From NCBI GenBank assembly GCA_024114885.1, contig CP099424.1, positions 1,240,001 through 1,304,000 of the forward strand: a stretch of 64,000 nt of DNA, given 5' to 3'. Shown piece by piece: positions 1-10,279 of the stretch. Position 1 is the first letter of the stretch. Every line of letters starts with the position of its first letter. The notes beneath the pieces were generated by a model that worked only from the letters and a program-made list of their open reading frames with translations, was not told the origin of the DNA and did no database searches. The position numbers and the translations under genes are program-made. The DNA comes from Septoria linicola. Taxonomy: Eukaryota; Ascomycota; Dothideomycetes; Mycosphaerellales; Mycosphaerellaceae.

Positions 1-359
1 TTGCTCAGCCCGCCTAGTTGGAAGGCCTTGTTTCCTTCAGATTGCTTCCTGAATGCTTCATACTCAGGGCTTTGGTCCAGAGGTACCACACTCGGCGATA
101 GTGCAGCGGTGGACCTTACAGTCGAAGAAGGTGGACTCCAATTGCTCTTCGCGTGGTTATCGCTGAGATATGAGCTCCCATCGGTCTGGAAGCCAAAGTA
201 GTTTGGTGAGGGTGTGCCTGGTACATTTCGTCGTGGGGGACTCGCCACGCGGGGCGATAAGAATGGAGGCATGTCTGCTTTCATGGCAGGTGTCGCAGCT
301 GGGCGAGGTCGCTGCGAATGTGCGGCTTGATATCGAGGCGATGTGGCCGTCTGGGTCAT
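1..359 (-). CDS. conserved unnamed protein, N-terminal part, runs off left edge
   Basis: An open frame starts at an ATG at 359 (context caccATG) and stays open to base 1, giving about 119 residues. It is rich in Ser, Pro, Thr and Arg at first (low-complexity, probably disordered). It then contains segments that look like conserved fungal sequence, for example SPNYFGFQTDGSSYLSD, followed by a Trp-Ser-Pro-Pro stretch and SPEYEAFRKQSEGNKAF. No domain, signal peptide or membrane segment is visible in this part. I do not recognise the family and give no function. The competing 238-residue frame on the same strand at 157-873 is lower quality (Cys/His/Arg/Ser-rich, no motif). The start is chosen as the first ATG after the upstream stop in this frame; an upstream 5' exon cannot be excluded. 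The gene continues to the left. Confidence 0.72.
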   Translation of the reverse strand, partial: MTQTATSPRYQAAHSQRPRPAATPAMKADMPPFLSPRVASPPRRNVPGTPSPNYFGFQTDGSSYLSDNHAKSNWSPPSSTVRSTAALSPSVVPLDQSPEYEAFRKQSEGNKAFQLGGLS

Positions 360-3263
360 GGTGAGTGGATCGTAGATGGAAGGGTGAATGTGCGAGCGCG
401 GCGGTCCAGCTCAGAAAGCACCGCGCACGCTGGAATATCCAAGCTGCTGGCAGGTGGAGGCGCTCTCGTCGATGAATCGCACGGAGAGAAGGCGTGCGGT
501 GGATTACTACAGGCGCCACAGACCAATAGCTGCGGGCGTCATATGGACCCGATGTTCTAGAATTATGCAGCAGCCGCGTCCAATCGAGCAGAGAGGAGTC
601 GCTTAGGCTATATTCAGTGGGTGGGTGGGTGGGCACAGCGGCGGTGGCGGAGGTGGGAGGACCAGCAAGAGAGAGAGAAGACACAGCCCCTTTGCTTGGA
701 CGATAGTGATGCGTCCGAGGAGGCGTCGTCTCTCGTCTCGTGTCGTTGTTTCCGTTCTCGACAAGAATGACGTAACGAAGAGTGGTCGATTTTCGTGGAA
801 CGTGTGTGCGGCCTCTTTCTCCAGCGGCGGCGGCGGCGACGGAAACCTGCTTATTGCACCGAGAACGACGCAATAATGACTGCGGAGGAATAACAGAAAC
901 GAAGCCAGCTGAGATAGCGACGCACGCAGAACTTAGAAGCGACTCGACAACGGCAATGGATGGGATCTGCTATTTTGGCTGCTGCTTGGGAAGAGTCGGT
1001 GCGCTGCCCTGCAGCACGTTAGCCTTGTGTGGTGCCCTGTTCGATGACGAAATTCGCAATGAATCAAAATCACGGGTCTGCTCTTCACGCCGGACCCATC
1101 CCAAAATCTCCAGTCGTCTGGGTCCCGCTGGCTGCACGTCTTTTCCTGTGCAGATGCAGATGCTTTCTTCTCGTGCGGCGCAGTTGTATTTCTCGCCCAT
1201 CTCACAGCGACAAAATACTGACTGGATCGCTACGAGTCTGATCATCCTCTCACAGCTTCTTTCTTCAGGGTCGCAAGATCTGCTCTCGTGCGTTGCGTCA
1301 GAAGAGTCTAGACCCAAAAGCCAACGCGACAGAGCTTGTCCCGCATTCCGGCCAACACTATTGCGAACTCTCACATGGCGTGCTAACACCAGCCTCAGAC
1401 ATCTGGAAAGTATCGGCCATCTGCTCCGTAATGCTGTGACCGGTATTCTGCCTGCACGCTACGCAGACACGCTGGTCAGTTGATGGCATGCTGATAGGTG
1501 CACACGACCATCACTCATCTGTCGACCTTGCTTTCTGTCGCAGTTCCGGCCGACACGGTGGTGTTGCCGCAGTTGAGCAAAGTATGCGAGTCATTGATGC
1601 TGCGAACTAGGCGCGGCGCAGCGCAGCATGAGCGGAAACCCATGCTGCATCATCTGTCAATCCTGTTTCGGATGCCGGTTTCTGGAGGACTCGGCAGTCA
1701 ACGTGCCAATATCGACCAGATCTGCAGTTTCATCAGCACAGAGGCACTTGTTGCCACGGCAGGCTGTGATATGTCAACCCTTCGGTCGCCGCGGCGCACA
1801 AACACGATCAGCAGCTGTTTCAACAGTCGTTCTGCTGGGCTGCCATGACACAATCATTTCTTGGCTCATGCACCGCCTTCGACATGTGCGCGGTTTGGCT
1901 ACTCACGTCCTGACCTCAAGCCCGAACTCACGAGGACGTAGGAGGTAGCTCCAGGCGGGGACTCAGATGTTCACTGAACGGCCAGCTATAGCTGCGTCTA
2001 AAACATAGAAGTCATGCCAGAACCACCAGCGGTACACTTTGCAGACCGGACAGCCATCCGGCCCTCTCGTGTCCACATCGCACGCGACATCTTCCCTTTT
2101 TCGACAAGCTTGCTAACTTACTTTCACTGTCCGCATGTGGTAGCGAATTTCCATGTGCACCGTGCCGTACAGCTCACAGCTGAACTCAGAGCCCTAAACA
2201 GTCGAGGATGCTGAGCGCGAGCGGCACCAGTCCTAGACCAGCCATTGCATTGGGGCCTTCACGGCACTACGGGCGACGAGCTCTGGTAATGAGAACAAAT
2301 ACCGAATGTGCCGCAAATGCCTACTCATTGCGAGTGGTGCCTACCAGTTAACGATGCAGGCGCTTGAGTGTGGCCTGTGGTGCAGTACAGATACGATATC
2401 CTGGGACGAAGCAGTATCTTGACCAAGGTCACTCGTGTGAACATACACAGACCATCACAGTATGACACCTTTACCATGTAAGCCGAGAAATGCAAGTTGT
2501 CCAAAGTTGGAAGAGACATGGCACCGGAAACATGAACCGCATGCTGTTGGGTCTTTGCTTCAACAAGCAGCGGAAACACGAGCTAGGCGTATGGCGTGGA
2601 CGGGAGGATGGATCAGAGGCATGAGGTAGGTGACTTTGACTCTTATTGTAAGAGCTTATGGCGTCCATACAGAAGTGTACTGTCCGCGTTTTTATGCCAG
2701 AAGGCTAAGCCAAACCGCTCAGTAAATGTTGTGCACTTAAAACTTATGCTCTATGAAGATGCAGCTTCCAAGCAGGGTCGTAGGACTACAGAGGGCTATG
2801 GTCGGAAGCGTCACATTACGGATCCGATATTATCGCAGCACAAGGCTTCACATCGCACTGTTACCGTCGCACTTCCCTCTTGTCGTCGCTTAGCTGGCTT
2901 GATCAAGTCCAAGATCTACACCAAGACTTTGCCAATGGTAGTGCAGCGCAGTGAACCACGAGCTTTACACGTGGGGCATGAACAATGCCCAATCACAAAC
3001 TGTCGGCATGCAAATCTGAGGAAAAACACTGACGATCAGTCGTCTCCGCACGAGATGCTGCAGGATTCCTGGGGCTTGCTCAGGGTGCACGAGTCCCGAA
3101 TCGGAAAGATATGCACTGCTTCGCTGCAATGGCTGACCCGATATTACGGCATGACGGTATCCTAATGATGGCAGGTCTAGCGGAGCAATATATGTCTAGA
3201 AAGTTAGGCGTAATGCCACGTTTGCACACGGTCATCGACTTGCGTCCCGGATCAATCAACGAC
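360..3263. other. 2.9 kb gap without a supported gene
   Basis: This is the divergent upstream region between the left-edge gene and the MFS transporter. It contains a short G-rich run of four GTGG-type units near 618-636. Open frames of up to 233 codons occur on both strands but lack motifs, splice signals or protein-like composition. No tRNA or terminal inverted repeat was seen. Confidence 0.6.
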
Positions 3264-4996
3264 ATGGCCGACACTCCACGGAGCGACGAGAAGGACAGAC
3301 CTGAGCTTGACCAAGTCGAAAGGCCGGACAGTCTCGTCAAAGATGAAGCAGCTCCCGAAAATGGCAATGTGCGCTGCTTCTCTTACTCAATCTGCACTCA
3401 ACGACTGATCAATCATCCAGCAACTAACTTACGGCAATGCCGAAACAAAACGAATCCTTCGTAAAGTCGATTACCGACTCATGCCCATGCTAGCACTCCT
3501 CTACCTCCTTGCCTTCCTCGATCGAGGCAACATCGCCAACGCCAAAGTCGCCGGCATGAACGTAGATCTCGGCCTCACCGGAGCACAGTACAACATGGCA
3601 TTGACTGTATTCTTCTTCCCTTACGCCATCTTCGAGGTGCCGTCCAACATCGTGCTCAAATTGATGCGACCTTCGCTATGGATTTCGATCTTGATGGTGA
3701 CGTGGGGTGTGGTCATGACTCTGCAGGGCATTGTGCAGAGTTATGAGCATTTGATTGTGACGAGGGTGTTGCTCGGGTTGTTTGGCGAGTGAGTCCCATT
3801 CTGTCGTGGTGTGTAAGGGCTAACGTGAGCAGAGTCTGGGTTTTTTCCTGCTGCGACGTATTTACTCACGACTTGGTACTGTCGGTTCGAGATTCAGACG
3901 AGGTTGGCGGTCTTCTTTAGTGCTGCGTCGGCAGCAAGTGCGTTTAGTGGCCTTCTGGCGTTTGCTATTCAGAAGATGGATGGAGTTGGTGAGTGATCGT
4001 TTGAAGTGTCGAAGTGTCCAAGACATTCTCGCTGACTCCTTTGCTAGGTAACTACGCCGGTTGGAGATGGATCTGTAAGCACATCACCGCTTTGTCTTAA
4101 ACTTGACGTACTAAGAAAATCTAGTCATGCTCGAAGGCATCGTCACCGTAGTCGTCGGCTCCACCCTTTACTGGCTTCTCCCCGACAGCCCTCAAACCGC
4201 CAGCTTCCTCCAGAAATGGGAATCCGACCACATCATCACCCGCCTTCAACAAGACTCCGGCACCTCGAAAGGCAAAATCGGCACGCACGACAAATTCAGC
4301 TGGAGCGCCCTCAAAACTGCCCTCCTCGAATGGAAACTTTGGCTTGCTGTCTTCGTCTACTGGGGTAATGGTGTGACCATCTACGGCTTCACCTACTCCG
4401 CCCCCTCGATTATCCTTGGACTGGGATATAGTGCGGCGAATGCACAGCTTCTCACGATTCCAATCTATACAGTAGGCGTCATCAGCACGATTTTCTTCTC
4501 GCGATGGGCTGATCGGCGGCGTGTACGATGGCCGTTTATCGTTGGGCCGTACTCCATTGCAGCAGTGGGGTTCATTGGACTATTGGCTGTGCCTCATCCT
4601 CGATTGCCCGGCCTGACCTATGCTCTGCTGTTCTTCATTCCAGCTGGAATCTACCCGCCATTGATTGGTATTCTAGCTTGGATTGGGAACAATCTTGCGC
4701 CTTCGTGGAAGAGAGCTGTGGGGATGGCCTTACTGATCTCGTTGGGCAACTTTGGAGGCGCGATCGGGAGTAATATCTTCCAAGAGCAGCAGGCTCCGAG
4801 CTATTGGTTGGGGTATGGATATTGCTTGGCCAGTCTTGTGGCGGCGAATATTGCTGCGATGATCTTGAGGTTTGCGTATCTCCGGGAGAACAAGAAGCGC
4901 GACGAATTGACGGAACAGGATATCAAGGAGAGATACACCGAGGATGAACTGCTCAACCTGGGAGATAAGAGTCCGCTCTACCGATATGTGGTGTAG
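3264..4996 (+). CDS. MFS transporter, allantoate permease (Dal5/ACS) family, five exons
   Basis: Exons 3264-3368, 3421-3784, 3833-3988, 4048-4074 and 4125-4996 join into 507 codons plus stop. The family imports organic anions (allantoate, vitamins, carboxylates) by proton symport at the plasma membrane; the substrate here is unknown. The N terminus is acidic and cytosolic. It is followed by the family hallmark ILRKVDYRLMPMLALLYLLA-FLDRGNIANAK, then about 12 membrane segments and a charged C-terminal tail. Introns 1, 3 and 4 are ordinary GT-AG introns. Intron 2 (3785-3832) fits only as GC-AG: donor GCGAGT, branch CTAAC, acceptor gagCAG. It gives the conserved junction GLFE-SGFFPAATYLLTTW. No GT-AG pairing keeps this frame without losing conserved residues, because the GTGAGT five bases downstream shifts it. 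If the GC donor is not used, the gene is a frameshifted pseudogene. The start is the ATG after gac at 3264. Confidence 0.9.
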
Positions 4997-5225
4997 AGAG
5001 TCGATAGACAAGTCTTGCTGACTGTGCTATGGGTCTAATCTCCTGTGCCTACTCGTGTCAACTTCACGTTCGAAAAAGTGCAAGGAACTTGTTTGTGACA
5101 GTAGCGCGCCTCTTCATGCTGTGTGCGCCTGTGAATGTGCCTCAAACGCCTGTCGCAGACCGCAACGCCTGTCGTGGGAAAGTCCCATCGTGCTTGAACT
5201 ATGCCGTTAACAATCAAGCGCGTGT

Positions 5226-6434
5226 TTACCATGCGGTATAGCCTCCGTCGATGATCTCAGAAGCGCCAGTCTTGAAGGACGAAGCATCGGACAACAGGTA
5301 AAGCATCGCGCCATTGTACTCGTCTGGAGTCGACAGTCGGCCCATCATGTTCTGATACTCCCACTCCGCTTTCAGGTGAGGTTCGTCTGCGAAGTTCTTC
5401 AGGACCATCTGTCCAATGCATGTTAGCACGAATGCTATGGTGGGACCGAGCGCTCTTTACATACCGGCGTAATAATATTACCCGGGCACAGACTGTTTAC
5501 GCGGATCGGCTTGCCCTCGATAACCTGAGACCACTCCGCGGCCAGGCTTCTGCTCAATTGGTCGACAGCCGCTTTCGAAGCATTGTAGACGCTGCAGAAG
5601 AGACCACGATTGGCGACCCGGGCGCTCATGGACGCAATAAGTACAATGCTGCCGGGTGTCTTGTACTTGATCATCTGTCGTCCGCAGGCTTGCGCCGAGT
5701 AAAACACACCCTTGAAGTTGATGTCCATGACCTATATCTCAATCAGTGATGCACTGACAGCTTCAGGTATGCTACCACCCACGCGATCAACCTGCTGAGG
5801 CGGATAGTCAACCGCAGGAGTCACGAAATTGACACCAGCACCTGCTATGAGACCGTTGATGCCGTTGTGCTTGTCGGCAATTTGAGCGAATACAGCTTCC
5901 TGCTCGTCGTGATTGCGGGTGTCCAGTCGGATATAGCTCAGCGAGCCGGTACTCGAGGCTGCCACACGAGCTTGTGTCTCAGCCCATTCCTGGGAAGCTT
6001 GAACTTGATAGTCCAAGCAGTACACTGAATATAATTAGCGATCGTGTAGCACATGCACTGCTCTTGGAACACATACCATGAGCCCCGTGTTTGGCTAGAT
6101 ACTCTGCATTGCATAGAGTCAGACCTCCACCTCCACCAGTAGCTGCGAAGACACGTCCTCGAATCTACACTCGTGTCAATTATGTATTGTCTTGTCTTCG
6201 GAGGCACTTCAGAAGACTTACGTCGAATAAGGATGGCACTGCATGTTGCGAGCCTGAGAGCTGAGGCGATGGGCCAGGGTCGGTGACGACCGCCTTAGTC
6301 TTTGAGCCCGCGGTCAAGATAGTTGATGTCGTTGTTGAGGCACGAGATAGAAATGGAACGAGAGCGTTATGCTGTCGAGTTGCGGCGAACCGCGCCAATC
6401 GTGGTATGGCCGCACGGACTGTGGTGGAGTTCAT
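5226..6434 (-). CDS. short-chain dehydrogenase/reductase with probable mitochondrial presequence
   Basis: Exons, in transcript order, are 6434-6222, 6164-6077, 6024-5783, 5731-5465 and 5408-5226 (330 aa). All introns are GT-AG and 49-57 nt. This is a classical SDR that oxidises or reduces an alcohol/ketone with NAD(P). It has the Rossmann glycine-rich loop FAATGGGGGLT after residue 71, the N-A-G region LIAGAGVNF, the catalytic Ser in IASMS near 215-217, and Tyr-x3-Lys (YNASK) at about 230-234. The C terminus ends in IIDGGYTAW, typical of SDRs close to fungal D-arabinitol/polyol dehydrogenases; that substrate is inference. The first 40 residues are rich in Arg, Ser and Thr, with only one acidic residue absent until later, and look like a mitochondrial targeting peptide. 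The 3' end lies about 230 bp from the 3' end of the MFS gene (convergent). Confidence 0.9.
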
Positions 6435-7512
6435 GCTTTCTTAGTGGAATGAGGTATTGACTGGTCGAGCTTTGCTGTTGACCCTCTTTCCCTATCTTTG
6501 CTATGCTTTGGATCACATTCGGCAACTTTGGCAATGTCGAAAAAGTCGAAGGGTGCTCCACGATTTTCAATATTCGTCGGTCATTCAAGATCATCACATG
6601 CTCGAAGTGAACGAAGTGGGAATTGCGTTAGTTTCGCGATTCACTTCCGCGTCACAAAGAAGACTCGGGAGTGCCATCCGTGAATTGTGCATTCCGGTTT
6701 CGACCTTGTACGTTTGCGAACGACAAGAGCGGGCCACTTCTTGGTAGGAACAGCAGGAGAGCGTCAAGTTGGCTGTGAGGCTCGCGTGTGACTTGGAAAC
6801 AAGCTGATGAAGGAATGGCCTGACCAAGCACCCCGCAGCCACACTGGGCAGTACCAAGAACATACACCTCCTTCGGCGAGTACACAGCCAGTGAGCCTCG
6901 TGATTTCAAGGCAGTGGGGCCCTGTGGCTTGTCTGTAGCTCGGAGTACCTAAGCAGAATTGCCTTGAGCTGGAAAATGCGTTATGCTTACTGCTAAGACT
7001 GATGCCATCAGATCGCTATACAATATGGCAATGCTGCGTATAGTGAGTCGACACATAGCCAGTGCTGGATGGAACCAAGCTGAACGCATGTCGGCACTCA
7101 GGCAAAGCGGCACTTCGCCCAAAATTGTGGATGCGGACTTTGGAATGTGCTTCGCTGTTTGATATGGCTTCCTGGCAAACAGGACGTGTCCCCGATGTTC
7201 GCGTTACACAGAGTCTTGCAGACGCGAGGAGAGCCGGCGCTCGCTCCACAGAACTATTGTGGCATTGCAACTCACTTCCAAAGTCCACGTCGCGACCAGA
7301 CGCATGAGTGCTTCTGGCTAGCTATACCAGCAGGACAACCTTCTGGAGCGAAAGTGTTGTTCTTCTTCTGGTGCGACGAGGAACATGCAAGGATGGCGAC
7401 GGCAGAGTCTCGGTCATCGCAAGATGACTTCATTGGAACATCACCTCCGATATAATGCAGGACACTCCTCTTGTGAGACACGATCCATCTGTTGTTCTTC
7501 ACTCCATCGACA
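6435..7512. other. divergent promoter region, about 1.1 kb
   Basis: This is intergenic between the SDR gene (minus) and the DUF1295 gene (plus). Several short frames of up to 90 codons are present but have no recognisable composition or splice pattern. I see no repeats. Confidence 0.6.
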
Positions 7513-8652
7513 ATGACCGCCGCAGCCTCCGCGGCGGCTACTGACCTCCCAGCTGTCGAGCACACTCTGCGAGGACCAAACACATTCTTCGAAGGTGGCA
7601 AATCCACAAACGCACTCGGACTGCTGCAAAATGCAGTACTACCATCTTTTGGCTTGCATGGCGGCCTGAGCATTATCGCCTACGGCATTGCCCGCGGTAC
7701 GAATCGAGTTGAGATCAAGGACTATCTATGGCCAAGTGGAATGGTACTCAATGCCTGGTGGACTGCAGTTGGGAGACATGCGCTCCGTGGCACTGGAGCC
7801 TCACCTATCGACGTCTTTAAAAGCCTGAGCTACTCTCAAAAGCTACTTCTAGGATCAGTGACTGCTTGGGGTGCACGTCTTTTTTACCGCATCGTCAAGC
7901 GCAGTCTTTCGCGAGGCAAAGACGACGCACGCTACGAGAAGGTCAAATACCAGCCTGGTTTCTGGAATAAGGCATCACTTCTCTTCGGACTCGAAGCAGT
8001 CTTCCAGACTGCCATATCGTTGCCCTTCACACTTCCGTTCCGTATAGACTCTGTTTCTGGCTTCACTGGTGCGCCATTAGAATGGGCTGGGACGATCAGG
8101 TGGACTGCAGCTGCCATTTTCGCGACGGGTTTGACACTTGAAACTGTCGCTGATTGGCAGCTCGACTCGCACAAGAAGCAAGAAGTCAAGGCACAGGAGC
8201 AAGGCAAGCAGAACGGCGAGCTATTAAGAACTGGAGTCTGGTCGGTCGTCCGCCATCCAAACTACTTCGGTGATTTCTTGGTACATCTTGCTTTCCCACT
8301 ATGGAACTATGGTTCGCAGCTCTTCTCCTGGATGCAACTCCTGGGACCAGCAGCGAACTACTTCTTTTTGAGGTATATTGGAGGTGATCGCGAGAATGAA
8401 GCCACTCAAGTCGAGCGCTATGCCAAGGAAGACAGATCTAAGCACGCTCAATTGGAGCTATATCAGATTCAAAAGCACTCCTTCTGGCCTTCCGTATTCG
8501 AGATCGCGAATCCTTGGTCCTGGGCTATCTCTGGTGTTGGTGCCGCTGCAGCGGCCGCCACATATCTATACGAGTCACGCATCGCTGCGGCTGTGGCAGC
8601 TACGAATCCGGCAAATGCAGTGGTTGGAGAAACTCTCGCCGGTTTGCAGTAA
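7513..8652 (+). CDS. DUF1295 / steroid 5-alpha-reductase-like membrane protein
   Basis: This is a single exon of 379 aa. The start is the ATG in tcgacaATGacc; an upstream non-ATG extension was rejected. The protein is hydrophobic with several membrane segments. Near residues 235-275 it carries the signature LLRTGVWSVVRHPNYFGDFL, which is shared by DUF1295 proteins, steroid 5-alpha-reductases and isoprenylcysteine methyltransferases; the RHPNY stretch contributes to cofactor binding. Family members reduce or modify lipids in the ER or other membranes, but no substrate can be assigned here. The C terminus is Ala-rich. It is convergent with the PEP-mutase-like gene, with only 73 bp between stop codons, so the transcripts probably overlap. 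Confidence 0.9.
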   Translation: MTAAASAAATDLPAVEHTLRGPNTFFEGGKSTNALGLLQNAVLPSFGLHGGLSIIAYGIARGTNRVEIKDYLWPSGMVLNAWWTAVGRHALRGTGASPIDVFKSLSYSQKLLLGSVTAWGARLFYRIVKRSLSRGKDDARYEKVKYQPGFWNKASLLFGLEAVFQTAISLPFTLPFRIDSVSGFTGAPLEWAGTIRWTAAAIFATGLTLETVADWQLDSHKKQEVKAQEQGKQNGELLRTGVWSVVRHPNYFGDFLVHLAFPLWNYGSQLFSWMQLLGPAANYFFLRYIGGDRENEATQVERYAKEDRSKHAQLELYQIQKHSFWPSVFEIANPWSWAISGVGAAAAAATYLYESRIAAAVAATNPANAVVGETLAGLQ

Positions 8653-8725
8653 AAGAAAGCAACACTATGATGGATAGATGTTAGAGTCGCATGCTGGTTT
8701 CCCAGCACAGTCACACTCACAGCCA

Positions 8726-9505
8726 CTACATTTTGCTGATCAAATCCTCTAAAGCAGAATTGAAGCCCGCCATGGCCTTCATGAACAGCTCAGGCCCAAT
8801 GCTGACCCTTGCTACGCCAATATTTGCCAGTTCACCAGCATTCAGAGAGCCAGGTCTAAGGTTCATCTTGACATTGACCATGCCGCCCAGGCTATCCACC
8901 AGCCGCTTGATCTCTGCATCACGCAGTCCTCTTCCAGACGGCCCTCCCCATACAAATACTGTCAATGCGCCGGCCTTAAGGAACGCCTTGCCTCGCTGGA
9001 TAGCATCGTCGATCGAGCCTCCATAGACAATAACATCCGTACGCGCATTGATACAAAAGTCTGGCACGCCAGCGTCTCTGGCTGCAGCGACTGCAAGTCC
9101 TATTCTTGCCACGGCGTCTTCAATGCTACGGAGCTCTCTTTTCGCGTGATTCTCATCCTCGATGTTGACTCCAACAGCACCAGCTTCAATGGCGCTGACT
9201 ACACTCGCGGCGACGTCTTCGTACCCATCTTGTAGATCTGCAGTCAGCGGCCGTCCGGCTTTGTCAACTACTTTAGCGACTCTTCGAATGCCAGCCAGAT
9301 TGTCTTCGAGTGTGAGGTCAGCGTCGGTGACTCCAGAAACTGCCGCTATTGCGTAGCTTGCTGTTGCTACCGCCTTAGTCGCAGGGTTTGCAACAACCGC
9401 CGCAGCTGTGGCCGCATCATAGCAGTTAGTGAGTAGGATTGGAGTGCCTGGCTGATGGAGGGCACGAAGCTGTCGAGCAAGCTCATTGCGGTGTGCAAAA
9501 GCCAT
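8726..9505 (-). CDS. isocitrate lyase / PEP mutase superfamily enzyme
   Basis: This is a single exon of 259 aa. The superfamily uses an alpha/beta barrel with Mg2+ to cleave or form C-C or P-C bonds (isocitrate lyase, 2-methylisocitrate lyase, PEP mutase, oxaloacetate hydrolase). Visible landmarks are the N-terminal LLTNCYDAATA, the Mg2+-binding Asp cluster LTADLQDGYED, the conserved VGVNIEDENH, and CINARTD with its catalytic-face Arg. The KKCGH loop of isocitrate lyases is absent, so it belongs with the short PEP-mutase-type lyases. Length fits that subgroup. Substrate is unknown. The start ATG at 9505 lies immediately before a conserved-looking N terminus. Confidence 0.92.
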   Translation of the reverse strand: MAFAHRNELARQLRALHQPGTPILLTNCYDAATAAAVVANPATKAVATASYAIAAVSGVTDADLTLEDNLAGIRRVAKVVDKAGRPLTADLQDGYEDVAASVVSAIEAGAVGVNIEDENHAKRELRSIEDAVARIGLAVAAARDAGVPDFCINARTDVIVYGGSIDDAIQRGKAFLKAGALTVFVWGGPSGRGLRDAEIKRLVDSLGGMVNVKMNLRPGSLNAGELANIGVARVSIGPELFMKAMAGFNSALEDLISKM

Positions 9506-9883
9506 GGCTGATGATGACTAGAGATTGGGACTCCGTACCTGGCTCAGAGCAACGCGGATAGCAGACTGATATCGAGTGAGTTACATAGGGCGTGCACAAG
9601 TGAGTCTTAGCTGCCGAGGTTTCAACGTGAGGAGTTGAAGTAACTTGAAACAGGAGCTTGCTGAACAAGTAGCCAATCGCGAAGCTCGAAGCTCAGCACT
9701 AGGCTATCGTATTGAGTATCTACATGCGAGGCAAAAGGTTCTCCTAGGCACTGCTGGTTCTGTATGACGTTGTAACAGGAAATACAGAAGAGGCAACACA
9801 CTGTACGACCAACGATGTGTCGACCGAGCTGTATGAGATTCCGCCTCAACCAGAATCTACATCTGCTTGCTGCTCAACCTCAG
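9506..9883. other. intergenic, nothing recognised
   Basis: About 380 bp between the start of the PEP-mutase-like gene and the 3' end of the small secreted peptide gene. No motif, repeat or RNA was seen. Confidence 0.5.
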
Positions 9884-10279
9884 CTACGAAGGACAATCGC
9901 TCGCGCAAGCAGACTCGCGAGCACAGCATCCAGAATCAGCAGTGACACCCCCAGAGCCACAGCCAGCGAGACAGATCCAACAAGACGCAGACTGGCGCTT
10001 GAGAAGCTCGCCACTTGGGTCGGACATGGTACGCTTCCAAAGGTCCTCGGCACGCTCATGGTCTGTCGGAAGCCGTCAGATTCCAGTAGCACATTCTGAA
10101 CTACGCGCTGTGTACATACCGGAACGTTTCTGGACAGCGTGAGCTGGAGAATTGCTAGCGGTTGGTATGGCCGTTGCGGCGGTCAGAGCGGCGTCGAAGG
10201 CGAAGAGTGTAGTGACTGCACAGGCCCAGCATCAGTGCTATTCGTAGTGATCTGCTTCACCTGGAGACATACACTGCAT
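9884..10279 (-). CDS. small secreted cysteine-rich precursor with dibasic (Kex2-type) sites, three exons
   Basis: I reconstructed this gene from splice signals, since no long open frame covers it. Exons, in transcript order, are 10279-10273 (7 nt), 10215-10120 and 10062-9884. Both introns are 57 nt, start GTATGT and end CAG, and the join gives 93 aa. The N terminus MQFTTLFAFDAALTAATAIP is a good secretion signal. It is followed by a propeptide with three dibasic motifs at roughly residues 32-33 (QKR), 43-44 (WKR) and 55-57 (LKR). The last 35 residues hold seven cysteines beginning CWICLAGC and including a CC pair. This is the layout of fungal Kex2-processed peptides and small effectors or antimicrobial peptides, but the family is unrecognised and activity is not inferred. 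The seven-nucleotide first exon is the weakest part. It is supported because it alone supplies an ATG that makes a signal peptide in frame. Confidence 0.68.

Noticed and set aside
157..873. 238-codon open frame on the minus strand
   Set aside because: Composition is Arg/Ser/His/Cys-rich without any motif, and it overlaps the better frame of the left-edge gene (1-359).
782..1483. 233-codon frame on the plus strand
   Set aside because: No ATG context, motif or hydrophobic pattern; reads like chance translation of GC-rich intergenic DNA.
2596..3165. 189-codon frame on the plus strand before the MFS gene
   Set aside because: Begins at a non-ATG codon, lacks motifs and is separated from the transporter frame by stops.
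3789..3832. GT-AG intron starting at GTGAGT in the MFS gene
   Set aside because: With each available AG it shifts the frame away from the conserved SGFFPAATYLL sequence.
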